Shown: in pieces, positions 15,798 to 23,597 of the stretch
Position numbering within the stretch: the first letter of the stretch is position 1
How the letters are laid out: the number at the start of each line of letters is the position of its first letter
Source: Verrucomicrobia bacterium Ga0077533
GTDB taxonomy: Bacteria; Verrucomicrobiota; Verrucomicrobiia; Opitutales; Opitutaceae
NCBI GenBank assembly: GCA_001464505.1
Contig: LNEH01000193.1
Coordinates: 1 to 51,083 of the forward strand
DNA length: 51,083 nt
Reading direction: 5' to 3'
Made by a program: the position numbers and the translations under genes
Notes under the pieces: generated by a model
The model's input: the letters and a program-made list of their open reading frames with translations, nothing else
What the model was told of the DNA's origin: nothing
Database searches by the model: none

Positions 15798-17108
15798 ATG
15801 AGCCACCCGCGCGCGCCCAAGGGCATCTGGACCGTCATTGGCGCTTCCTCGGCCGGCACCCTCATCGAGTGGTATGATTTTTATCTCTTCGGCAGCCTGG
15901 CGACGATTCTCTCGGCGCATTTCTTCCCGGGCGACGATCCCACCGCCGGATTCCTGAAAACCCTCGCCATCTTTGCCTCCGGCTTTGTCGTGCGGCCCTT
16001 CGGGGCGCTCGTCTTCGGCCGGCTGGGCGATCTGGTCGGACGCAAACACACCTTTCTTATCACCCTCGTGCTGATGGGTGGCGCGACTTTTCTCATCGGA
16101 CTCTTGCCGGGCTACGCGGAGATCGGTGTCCTCGCGCCGGTTGCGCTCACGCTGCTGCGACTCTTGCAGGGCCTCGCTTTGGGCGGGGAATACGGCGGCG
16201 CCGCCACCTACGTCGCCGAGCACTCGCCCGACAGCCGCCGCGGTTTCTACACCAGCTTCATCCAGACGACCGCCACCCTCGGGCTGTTCGCCTCGCTCGG
16301 TGTCATCCTCCTCTGCCGCCAGCAACTCGGCAAGGAGACCTTCGAGGCCTGGGGTTGGCGCATCCCCTTCCTGCTCTCGATTTTCCTCGTGCTGATCTCC
16401 TATTACATCCGGGTGCGCATGGAGGAGTCGCCGCTCTTCACCCAGGCCAAGTCGGCCGGCAAACTCTCGAAGAATCCGCTGACCGAGAGCTTTGTTCAGC
16501 CCGAAAACCGCCGTCTCGTCCTCATCGCCTTGTTCGGCGCCGTGGCCGGGCAGGGCGTCGTGTGGTATACGGGCCAGTTCTATGCGCTGTTTTTTCTCCA
16601 ACGCGTCGCCCAGGTCGAGTTTGTCACCGCCAATCTCACCATTGTCTACGCCCTGTTGCTGGCCACGCCCTTCTTCGTGCTATTCGGCAGCCTGTCCGAC
16701 CGCATCGGTCGCAAGCCCATCATCCTGACGGGTTGCCTGCTCGCCGCGGTTTTCTACGTCCCCATCTACCACGGGATGATGCATTTTGCCGCGCCCCTGA
16801 ACCAGCCGATGCTCGTCGCGCTGGTGTTCCTGCAGGTGCTGTTTGTCACCATGGTTTACGGGCCGATCGCGGCGTTTCTGGTGGAGCTGTTTCCCACCCG
16901 CATCCGCTACACCTCGATGTCGCTGCCCTATCACATCGGCAACGGCATCTTCGGCGGCCTGACGCCCTACATCGCCTCCTCGCTCGTTGAGCGAACCGGC
17001 AACATCTACGCCGGCCTCGCCTACCCGATTGCCATCGCCGTGATGACCGTCGTCGTCGGATTTTTCCTCATCAAGGAGCGCCGGCACACCAGCCTGGCTG
17101 ACGGTTAG
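15798..17108 (+). CDS. MFS transporter, metabolite:H+ symporter (MHS) family
   Basis: This 436-residue permease with about 12 membrane helices belongs to the MHS branch of the major facilitator superfamily (ProP/KgtP/ShiA type). The N-terminal signature GTLIEWYDFYLFG is diagnostic, followed by FGRLGDLVGRKHTFL in loop 2-3, ALGGEYGGAATYVAE in helix 5 and SLSDRIGRKP in the second half. Family members import proline/betaine, alpha-ketoglutarate, shikimate or other carboxylates with protons; the substrate cannot be read from sequence. Given putA 2 kb away, proline or a dicarboxylate is plausible (inference). There is no long C-terminal coiled coil of the ProP osmosensor type. It converges with, and overlaps by 4 bp, the next gene. 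Confidence 0.88.
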   Translation: MSHPRAPKGIWTVIGASSAGTLIEWYDFYLFGSLATILSAHFFPGDDPTAGFLKTLAIFASGFVVRPFGALVFGRLGDLVGRKHTFLITLVLMGGATFLIGLLPGYAEIGVLAPVALTLLRLLQGLALGGEYGGAATYVAEHSPDSRRGFYTSFIQTTATLGLFASLGVILLCRQQLGKETFEAWGWRIPFLLSIFLVLISYYIRVRMEESPLFTQAKSAGKLSKNPLTESFVQPENRRLVLIALFGAVAGQGVVWYTGQFYALFFLQRVAQVEFVTANLTIVYALLLATPFFVLFGSLSDRIGRKPIILTGCLLAAVFYVPIYHGMMHFAAPLNQPMLVALVFLQVLFVTMVYGPIAAFLVELFPTRIRYTSMSLPYHIGNGIFGGLTPYIASSLVERTGNIYAGLAYPIAIAVMTVVVGFFLIKERRHTSLADG

Positions 17109-17869
17109 AAATCCAGCAGTTGCAACGGGCCGAGTTTTACCTTGAGCCGCTCGTTGTAGGGCGTCACCCGCTTGAAATCCGTGCGCGTGGCCTCCGCCCG
17201 GCGGGCCAGCGGCACCAGCAGCACCGAGGCGTTGCCCTCGGCGGCGATACGCGCGAGGGGTGGGGTGAATTCCGGCAGCACCGAGGCAAACTCAAGCCGC
17301 ACATCGCCCGCTTTCACCTTGACGACGCCCGCCACCCGCCAGGAACTGCGCAGCTTCACCTCGATGAGCGCGAGGGCCGGTTTCGCCCGGACCACATGCA
17401 CGAAGACCTGAAATTTCTCCGGCGGCAGCCGCTGGTTGTCCCCCTTGCGCAAGGGCACTTCGTAGATTATATCGGTGGCGGTCTCGCTGGTGACCGTGGC
17501 GCGGGACAGCTCCAGCAACTGCCCGAGGGTCATGCGGTCCTTGACGCGCTTGGCCATGTCCTTCCGGTGTTTCTTCACCTGTGCCTCGGTCGCCGGCTGG
17601 CCGTCGCGCTGGAGCAGGGTCCATTGCACATCGTCGGGTTGCGAGGGATCATAACGCACCAGGGTCTCGTCCTGGACGCGCCCCTTGCCGTTATACACGA
17701 TTCTCCGCTGCGTGTAGGCCCAGCGGTTGGCGTCACGGCCGTATTGCCGGATGGCTTCCGCCAACGGCTCCGGCGCTCCGGCCAGCGGATCGGTTGCGGG
17801 GGGCGGTTCGTCCGCCGCGCGGGCGGCCGTTCCGAGAGTTAGGAGCAGGGTGAGAAACAAAAGGCGCAT
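17105..17869 (-). CDS. Exported protein of unknown function
   Basis: I do not recognise this 254-residue protein. It has a signal peptide (MRLLFLTLLLTLGTAARA), so the start is the ATG at 17869 rather than the frame start at 18076, which would run under the divergent BRO-N gene. The mature protein is mixed alpha/beta: an N-terminal segment AEAIRQYGRDANRWAYTQRR, a basic helical middle (AQVKKHRKDMAKRVKDRM) and beta-rich C-terminal strands (IIYEVPLRKGDNQ, LIEVKLRSSWRV). This layout resembles periplasmic lipid-binding or outer-membrane-associated proteins, but no motif decides it. It is divergent from the BRO-N gene and convergent with the MFS gene. Confidence 0.6.
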   Translation of the reverse strand: MRLLFLTLLLTLGTAARAADEPPPATDPLAGAPEPLAEAIRQYGRDANRWAYTQRRIVYNGKGRVQDETLVRYDPSQPDDVQWTLLQRDGQPATEAQVKKHRKDMAKRVKDRMTLGQLLELSRATVTSETATDIIYEVPLRKGDNQRLPPEKFQVFVHVVRAKPALALIEVKLRSSWRVAGVVKVKAGDVRLEFASVLPEFTPPLARIAAEGNASVLLVPLARRAEATRTDFKRVTPYNERLKVKLGPLQLLDF

Positions 17870-18027
17870 GGCTCTGGGAACCATGCGCCGGGGATTTGTT
17901 TCGGCAAGAATTTGCCAACCACGTTTTGGCGGACAGACCGCATGATAACGCCGTGATTGCGTCCATTCCCTGTCCTGTTTGGCTCCCTTTTGGGGCACCA
18001 ACCTTCCTCTCCCCCAATCCAATCGCC

Positions 18028-18876
18028 ATGGAAACCCGCATCGCCCTTTTTCAGAAAAAGGAAATCCGCAAGACACTCCACGCCGGCGAGTGGTGGTTTG
18101 TCATCACCGATGTCGTCGCCGCGCTGACCGACTCCGCCAACGCAACGGGCTATTTCAAGGACATGCGCCGCCGCGACCCGGCTCTCGCCGACGCCCTCAA
18201 AGGGGGGGGGCAAATTGCCACCCCCCTTGCTCTGGAGTTCCCTACCGCCGGCGGGCGGCAAAAGCTCACGTGCTGGCACACCGAGGGCATCTTCCGCCTG
18301 ATCCAGTCCATCCCCAGCCCCAAGGCAGAGCCGTTCAAACGCTGGCTCGCCAAGGTGGGCTATGAACGTGTGCAGGAAATCGAGGACCCGGAGCTGGCCA
18401 CCAAGCGCACCCGCGCGCTCTACCGGGCCAAGGGCTATTCCGAGGCGTGGATCGAGCGGCGTATGCGCAGCATCGCCATCCGCGACGAGCTGACCGACGA
18501 GAGGAAAAAGCGCGGGGTGAAGGAGCAGCGCGAATACTCGATCCTCACCGCCGAGATTTCGAAGGCCGCCTTCGGCCTCACCCCGTCGGAATACGCCGCG
18601 CACAAGGGTTTGAAACGCCAGAACCTGCGCGATCACATGACCGATCTGGAGCTGATCTTCTCCATGCTCGGCGAGGCGGCCACCACCGAGATTGCCCGCA
18701 CTACCGACACGCAGGGTTTCGCTCCGAACCAAGCGGCCGCGAAGCAAGGTGGCACCGTGGCCGGCAACGCCCGTCGCGAGCTGGAAAGGAAATCGGGACG
18801 CAAAGTCGTCAGCCGCGAAAACTACCTCGACGCCCCCGAGTCAGCCAAACGCCTGCGTGGTTCCCGCCCGGATTAG
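18028..18876 (+). CDS. BRO-N domain protein (DinD/phage antirepressor-like)
   Basis: This 282-residue protein has an N-terminal BRO-N domain (about 1-110: IALFQKKEIRKTLHAGEWWF, VVAALTDSANATGYFKDMR). A highly conserved core follows (LIQSIPSPKAEPFKRWLAKV, EIEDPELATKRTRALYRAKG, LTDERKKRGVKEQREYSIL). The C-terminal part resembles DinD-type proteins (NLRDHMTDLELIFSMLGEA, GTVAGNARRELERKSG). BRO-N proteins occur in phages and as chromosomal, often stress-linked, solitary genes; the molecular role is poorly known. The start used is ATG 18028. An uninterrupted run of nine G at 18202-18210 lies inside the coding region and could cause slippage. A nested palindromic repeat begins within one base of the stop codon. 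No phage genes lie nearby. Confidence 0.8.
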   Translation: METRIALFQKKEIRKTLHAGEWWFVITDVVAALTDSANATGYFKDMRRRDPALADALKGGGQIATPLALEFPTAGGRQKLTCWHTEGIFRLIQSIPSPKAEPFKRWLAKVGYERVQEIEDPELATKRTRALYRAKGYSEAWIERRMRSIAIRDELTDERKKRGVKEQREYSILTAEISKAAFGLTPSEYAAHKGLKRQNLRDHMTDLELIFSMLGEAATTEIARTTDTQGFAPNQAAAKQGGTVAGNARRELERKSGRKVVSRENYLDAPESAKRLRGSRPD

Positions 18877-19009
18877 GAACCTATCCGAGCAATGGCCTGC
18901 CCTGTAGCGGCGGTCTATGACCGACGACGAAAATCCGATGACGTGCCTTCGGCGGTCATAGACCGCCGCTACAGCACGGCATTTTCCGATTCGATATTCG
19001 GATAGGTTC
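18877..19009. repeat. Nested palindromic repeat: outer GAACCTATCCGA arms around a REPIN copy
   Basis: The outer inverted arms GAACCTATCCGA (18877-18888) and TCGGATAGGTTC (18998-19009) enclose the second copy (18902-18974) of the CTGTAGCGGCGGTC inverted pair also found at 7522-7594. The outer arm begins one base after the BRO-N stop codon. The left inner arm is slightly decayed (GACCGACG instead of GACCGCCG). This fills the first part of the 348-bp gap between the BRO-N gene and pckG; the rest is the element at 19061-19127 and an ATTGGTATAA motif at 19181-19190. I see no gene in the gap. Confidence 0.8.
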
Positions 19010-19060
19010 TATTGAGGCTCGCGCAATGCACTGACACGCGCGAAGCCAATGGCAGGGCGG

Positions 19061-19127
19061 AGCGACGAAGCAATCCAGCCGTTTCGACAAGCTCAAGGCC
19101 CCGAGCCGGTCGAGGGGCTGGATCGCC
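19061..19127. repeat. Dispersed repeat sharing a 65-bp core with 33361-33424
   Basis: The segment starting AGCGACGAAGCAATCCAGCC and ending GGCTGGATCGCC matches 33361-33424 over about 65 bp with only three or so differences. The ends form an inverted pair (GCAATCCAGCC/GGCTGGATCG). This copy lacks the outer GTCATTGCGAG arms present at 33342-33454, so it is probably truncated. It lies between the BRO-N gene and pckG. A GC-rich stem (GGCCCC at 19191-19196 with GGGGCC at 19220-19225) follows and touches the pckG stop. Confidence 0.75.
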
Positions 19128-19224
19128 ATCATCCTTCGCCAAGGCTACGGACGACAGGCGGCGCGCTTCAGGTTACGGCGATTGGTATAAGGCCCCAGCC
19201 CACCGGGAGATGATCCCTCGGGGC

Positions 19225-21003
19225 CTACATGCGGCAGATGAGGAGTTCGCGCTCGAACATCAGCTCCTTGGGCAGCGAGGCGTGCAGGTCGAGGAACAAC
19301 TCCTCGTGGCCGAGCACCTCGGCGCGCCACGCGGCGCGGTCGAAGGCCTGCAGTTCCTCGAACTTCGCCTCGGGGAAATCCATGCCGGTCCAGTCGATGT
19401 CCTTGTAACGCGGCACCCAGCCGATGGGCGTCTCCTTGGCGCGGCCGCCGGCGCGCACGCGGTCGACCACCCATTTCAGCACGCGCATGTTCTCGGAGAA
19501 ACCGGGCCACATGAACTTGCCGTCCTTGTCCTTCCGGAACCAGTTCACGTGAAAGATGCGCGGCGTCTCGGTGAGCTTGCGCTGCATGTTGATCCAGTGG
19601 CGGAAATAGTCGCCCATGTTGTAGCCGCAGAACGGCAGCATGGCCATCGGGTCGCGGCGCACCTTGCCGATCGTGCCGGCGGCGGCGGCGGTCATCTCGG
19701 AACCCATCGTGGCGCCGACATAGACGCCGCTGCTCCAGTTGAACGCCTGGTAAACCAGCGGCATGGTGGTGGCGCGGCGGCCGCCGAAGATGATGGCGCT
19801 GATCGGCACGCCGTCCGGCTTCTCCCAGTCGGGATCGATCGTGGGGCATTGCGAGGCCGGCGCGGTGAAGCGGGCGTTCGGGTGCGCCGCCTTGGCGCCG
19901 CTCTTCCTGGCGATGTCGGGGGTCCACCGGTTGCCCTGCCAGTCGATGGCTTCGGCGGGCGGCGTCTCCGTCATGCCCTCCCACCAGACGCCGCCGTCGG
20001 GGGTCAGCGCGACGTTGGGGAAGATGGTGTTTTTCGCGAGCGCCTTCATGGCGTTGGGGTTCGTGCTGTTGCCGGTGCCGGGGGCGACGCCAAAGAAGCC
20101 GGCCTCCGGGTTGATCGCGCGGAGGCGGCCGTTGGCGTCGGGCTTGATCCACGCGATATCGTCGGGCGGGACGAGCATGGCGAAGTTGGTCTTGCCGCAG
20201 GCACTCGGGAACGCGGCCGCGACATAGGTCTTCTTCCCCTGCGGGTTCTCGACGCCGAGGATGAGCATGTGCTCGGCCATCCAGCCCTCGTCGCGCGCCA
20301 TGGCCGAGGCGATGCGGAGCGCGAAGCACTTCTTGCCGAGCAGCGCGTTGCCGCCGTAGCCCGAACCGTAGGACCAGATCTCGCGGGTTTCCGGGAAATG
20401 GACGATGTATTTCTCCTTGTTGCACGGCCACGCGGCATCCTTCTGGCCCCTGGCCAGCGGGGCGCCGACGGAGTGGACGCAGGGGACGACGCGCTTGAAA
20501 TCCTTGTCGATCAGGTCGAACACCTTCTGGCCGATGCGGGCCATGATGCGCATGTTGGCGACCGCATAGGCCGAGTCGGTGAGTTGCACGCCGATCTGCG
20601 ACATGGGCGAGCCGAGCGGGCCCATGCTGTAGGGCAGCACATACATCGTGCGGCCCTTCATGCAGCCGGCGAAGAGTCCGCGCAGGGTCTTGCGCATCTC
20701 GTAGGGGTTGACCCAGTTGTTCGTCGGGCCGGCCGCCTCCTGGGAGAGCGAGCAGATAAACGTGCGGTCCTCGACGCGCGCCACATCACTGGCGTCGGAG
20801 CGCGCGTAATGGCAGCCGGGCCACTTTTTCTGGTTCAGCTTGATGAAGGTGCCGCCCTTGACCATCAGCGCACACAACGCGTTGTATTCCCTCTGCGAGC
20901 CGTCGACCCAGTGGATCGCATTCGGCTGGCACAGCTCGGCCATCTTCTTCACCCAGCGCAGCAGGTGGACGTTCTTGCTCAGGGGCTTGGAGGTAGACTT
21001 CAT
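19225..21003 (-). CDS. pckG: Phosphoenolpyruvate carboxykinase (GTP)
   Basis: This cytoplasmic gluconeogenic enzyme converts oxaloacetate and GTP to PEP, GDP and CO2. The 592-residue protein has the GTP-class signatures: [34 protein letters not shown], the P-loop with reactive cysteine [13 protein letters not shown] at about 285, [16 protein letters not shown] and [18 protein letters not shown]. The length is typical of the GTP-dependent family and unlike the ATP-dependent enzyme. The start at 21003 gives [20 protein letters not shown], matching family N-termini. It is monocistronic, with a 137-bp gap upstream that should hold its promoter; I could not pick a clear one. Near putA and dicarboxylate transporters, it would draw glutamate- or succinate-derived oxaloacetate into sugar synthesis. 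Confidence 0.96.
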   Translation of the reverse strand: MKSTSKPLSKNVHLLRWVKKMAELCQPNAIHWVDGSQREYNALCALMVKGGTFIKLNQKKWPGCHYARSDASDVARVEDRTFICSLSQEAAGPTNNWVNPYEMRKTLRGLFAGCMKGRTMYVLPYSMGPLGSPMSQIGVQLTDSAYAVANMRIMARIGQKVFDLIDKDFKRVVPCVHSVGAPLARGQKDAAWPCNKEKYIVHFPETREIWSYGSGYGGNALLGKKCFALRIASAMARDEGWMAEHMLILGVENPQGKKTYVAAAFPSACGKTNFAMLVPPDDIAWIKPDANGRLRAINPEAGFFGVAPGTGNSTNPNAMKALAKNTIFPNVALTPDGGVWWEGMTETPPAEAIDWQGNRWTPDIARKSGAKAAHPNARFTAPASQCPTIDPDWEKPDGVPISAIIFGGRRATTMPLVYQAFNWSSGVYVGATMGSEMTAAAAGTIGKVRRDPMAMLPFCGYNMGDYFRHWINMQRKLTETPRIFHVNWFRKDKDGKFMWPGFSENMRVLKWVVDRVRAGGRAKETPIGWVPRYKDIDWTGMDFPEAKFEELQAFDRAAWRAEVLGHEELFLDLHASLPKELMFERELLICRM

Positions 21004-21140
21004 CCCCCAAGCCTACGCGGGATCCGGCGGGTGAGTAAACCGGAAAGACCAGCCGGACCGGGTGGTAACAGTTAATTTCAGTTCAGGATAAGGCGCGGCG
21101 TTTCCCCTCTCGCGTGTAAAAACCGTCGACCCTCGCAGGA

Positions 21141-22664
21141 TCAATGTGGGTAAAATAGCGGAGCTCCGGGACCGACCGGCCAGCCGAGGAGCAACCACCC
21201 AACCAACATCGCGGTCCAGCCTACCAGGTTGACCGCGGAATACGGCAGCATCGCGGCGATGATGGTGCCGATGCCGGCTTTCGGCAGGTAGCGCTGCACA
21301 AACATCAGCACGAGCGGAAAGTTTGAGGAGAGCGGCGTGACGATGTTCGTGATGCTGTCACCCACGCGGTAGGTGGCCTGCGTCAGCTCGGGCGAATAAC
21401 CAAGCAACATGAACATCGGCACGAAAACGGGCGCAAGGATGGCCCACTTTGCCGCCGCCGAACCGAGGAAGAGGTCCACGGTCGCGGTGAGCAGGATGAG
21501 CCCGACCAGCAGCGGCACCGGACCGAGCGAGAGCGTCTTGAGCACGGCCGCACCCTCGATCGCAAACAACACACCCAGGTTGGACCAGTTGAAGAGGTTC
21601 ACGAACTGCGCGATGAAGAACACCATCACCAGGTAGCCGGCGACGAGTTCCATGTTCTTCTGCATGCCGCGGTAGACCTCCGCATCGGAACGGATCGACC
21701 CCGCCGCGAAGCCGTAGGCGAGCCCGGGCGCGAGTCCGAAGAGAAAGATGAAAAAGGTCAGACCGCGCACAAAATACGATCCGATGAACCCTGGCTTCGC
21801 CGGGTCCTGCAGAAAGCCGCCCGCCGGCAGCAAACCGGCCAGCACGACCGCCGCCATCAACAGGACCGCCGTGCCCGCCCAGACCAGGCCCCGGCGCTCG
21901 GCGCTCGTGAGCGGCGCCAGCTGCTCGGCCGGCACGTCGCCGCGATACGCGCCCAGCCGCGGCTCGACCACCCGGTCGGTAAGAAAGGTGCCCACGGCCG
22001 TGATGAGGATCACCGAGGCGGCCAGAAAAAAATAATTGGCCATGGGTGACACCGCGTAAGCCGGGGCCAGCGCTCGTGCCGCCTCCTGCGTGAGCCCGGC
22101 GAGCACGACATCGGTCGGCGACAGCAGCAGGTTGGCGGCGAACCCGCCCGACACGCCGGCGAACGCCGCGGCGATGCCCGCCAGCGGGTGCCGCCCCACC
22201 GCATGAAACAGCGTGGCGCTCAGCGGGATCAACAGCACGTAGCCCACATCGCCCGCCGAGTGCGACATCGCGCCGCAAAACACCACCATGAAGGTCAGCA
22301 GCCGGCGCGGGGTCAAACCGACCACCAGCCGCACGCAGGCCCCCAGCAGGCCACTGTGCTCCGCGACCGAAAGCCCGAGCAGGCAGACCAGCACCGGGCC
22401 GAGCGGGGCGAAATTCATGAAGTTCGGCACGATGCCGAGGACCAGACGCCGCAGGCCGTCGGCCGAGACAAGGTTCAGCGCCCGCACCGGTTCGCCGCTG
22501 ACCGGGTTCACCGCGTGCAGCTGACAGACATCCGCCAACCAAGACAGGCCCACGACCCCCGCGCTGAGCAGCAGGAACAGCGTGGCCGGATGTGGCAGCG
22601 CGTTGCCGACACGCTCGATCCAGTCGAGGGCGCGTTGGAAGGTCGTGCCGGACGCGGACTTCAT
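21141..22664 (-). CDS. abgT: AbgT-family p-aminobenzoyl-glutamate-type transporter
   Basis: This 507-residue membrane protein belongs to the AbgT family, in which E. coli AbgT imports p-aminobenzoyl-glutamate and others export sulfonamides. Family features are the N-terminal WIERVGNALPHPATLFLLLS, MNFAPLGPVLVCLLGLSVAE, CGAMSHSAGDVGYVLLIPLS, SGGFAANLLLSPTDVVLAG and the second pseudo-repeat VTPLSSNFPLVLMFVQRYLP. The ATG at 22664 overlaps the stop of the amidohydrolase gene as ATGA, which decides the start. It is the last gene of a four-gene operon with a capA-like gene, a TonB receptor and an N-formylglutamate-amidohydrolase-family gene, suggesting import of an acyl- or aryl-glutamate. Direction and exact substrate are inference. 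Confidence 0.9.
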   Translation of the reverse strand: MKSASGTTFQRALDWIERVGNALPHPATLFLLLSAGVVGLSWLADVCQLHAVNPVSGEPVRALNLVSADGLRRLVLGIVPNFMNFAPLGPVLVCLLGLSVAEHSGLLGACVRLVVGLTPRRLLTFMVVFCGAMSHSAGDVGYVLLIPLSATLFHAVGRHPLAGIAAAFAGVSGGFAANLLLSPTDVVLAGLTQEAARALAPAYAVSPMANYFFLAASVILITAVGTFLTDRVVEPRLGAYRGDVPAEQLAPLTSAERRGLVWAGTAVLLMAAVVLAGLLPAGGFLQDPAKPGFIGSYFVRGLTFFIFLFGLAPGLAYGFAAGSIRSDAEVYRGMQKNMELVAGYLVMVFFIAQFVNLFNWSNLGVLFAIEGAAVLKTLSLGPVPLLVGLILLTATVDLFLGSAAAKWAILAPVFVPMFMLLGYSPELTQATYRVGDSITNIVTPLSSNFPLVLMFVQRYLPKAGIGTIIAAMLPYSAVNLVGWTAMLVGWLLLGWPVGPGAPLFYPH

Positions 22665-23536
22665 GTCACGACCCTGTGGGCCGTCCGCTCCCGCGCCAAT
22701 TCGCAAACAGCCCGGGCAAAACTTTCGAGGTGTCCGCGCATTTCGGCAAAACGGGGGCCGCGCTCGCAGGCGGCTTCGTCGAGATACAAGGCGCGATTGA
22801 TCTCGATCTGGATGCTGTGGCGGGAGGCCGCCGGGTCGCCGTGGGTCACCACCAGATCTCCGCCCCGGTAGGGCTCATTGATCTTTACGCTGAAACCGCA
22901 GCCGGCAAACCAGTCGGCCGTCCAACGGGTAAAGTCGGGATGGGCCGTGCGTCCGTTCCGATCGCTCACCACGATGTCGGGCCGGGGCGCGCCGTCATCC
23001 ACGTTCATGCCGTTGCCGCGCGACTTCATCGAGTGGCAGTTGATGTGCCAGACGGCGCCGTGGGCGGCGTGAAGCGCGTCGAGCCGGCTCTTGAGGGCGA
23101 CGCGGTAAGGGTGGTAGCAGGTCGCGAGGCGATGCTGGACCTCGGCCACGGAGAGAGGCCGGTCATACATCGGCACGCCCGGTAGCGCCAGGTGCCGGAT
23201 GAGCCCCATGCCCCGCCGGCTGTAATCGGTGGGGGCCAGGCGCCCGGGCCACGGAGCAGCGAGCAGCGCGGGGTCGAGATCGTCCGCCGCGCGGTTGGCA
23301 TCGATGTAGGCCCGCGGGAAACAGGCGGCCAGGAGCGTGGCGCCGTGTGAAGGCGCGCCGGCCCAAAGTTCGTCGACGTAGGCGTCCCACGTGGTGAGGA
23401 TGGCCGCGCGCGGGGCGGCAGGCCGGAAGTCGGGCGGCCACTCCATGCCGCTGTGCGGCGAATCAAAGATCACCGGCAGGGACTGACCAGGGCCGGGAAT
23501 CCGGATGGTCAGCGGTGACGGGGAAGTGGTGGACAT
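22661..23536 (-). CDS. N-formylglutamate amidohydrolase family enzyme
   Basis: The 291-residue cytoplasmic protein belongs to the N-formylglutamate deformylase (HutG-type) family, zinc-dependent amidohydrolases releasing glutamate from acyl-glutamates. Motifs include VIFDSPHSGMEWPPDF with the metal histidine, YIDANRAADDLDP, HINCHSMKSRGNG, PDIVVSDRNG and QIEINRALYLDE. All look intact. The start is the ATG at 23536; the longer frame to 23680 would overlap the end of the TonB receptor gene and is low-complexity. No other hut genes are nearby, so a role in histidine breakdown is unlikely. Its overlap with abgT and its place after a TonB receptor suggest cleavage of an imported acyl-glutamate or glutamyl conjugate. 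The family also has distant fold relatives among phage poly-gamma-glutamate hydrolases. Confidence 0.85.
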   Translation of the reverse strand: MSTTSPSPLTIRIPGPGQSLPVIFDSPHSGMEWPPDFRPAAPRAAILTTWDAYVDELWAGAPSHGATLLAACFPRAYIDANRAADDLDPALLAAPWPGRLAPTDYSRRGMGLIRHLALPGVPMYDRPLSVAEVQHRLATCYHPYRVALKSRLDALHAAHGAVWHINCHSMKSRGNGMNVDDGAPRPDIVVSDRNGRTAHPDFTRWTADWFAGCGFSVKINEPYRGGDLVVTHGDPAASRHSIQIEINRALYLDEAACERGPRFAEMRGHLESFARAVCELARERTAHRVVT

Positions 23537-23597
23537 GTCAGAACCCGACCGTGGAAAACTGCCCCACGTGCCGGCAGAATCAACCCGATAGGACGGG

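Noticed and set aside
18028-19010. Prophage remnant suggested by the BRO-N gene
   Set aside because: No integrase, structural or lysis genes are adjacent. BRO-N proteins of this conserved type are often solitary chromosomal genes.
22661-23536. Histidine utilisation (hut) locus because of the formylglutamate amidohydrolase
   Set aside because: No hutH, hutU, hutI or hutF is present, and the gene is coupled to abgT and a TonB receptor instead.
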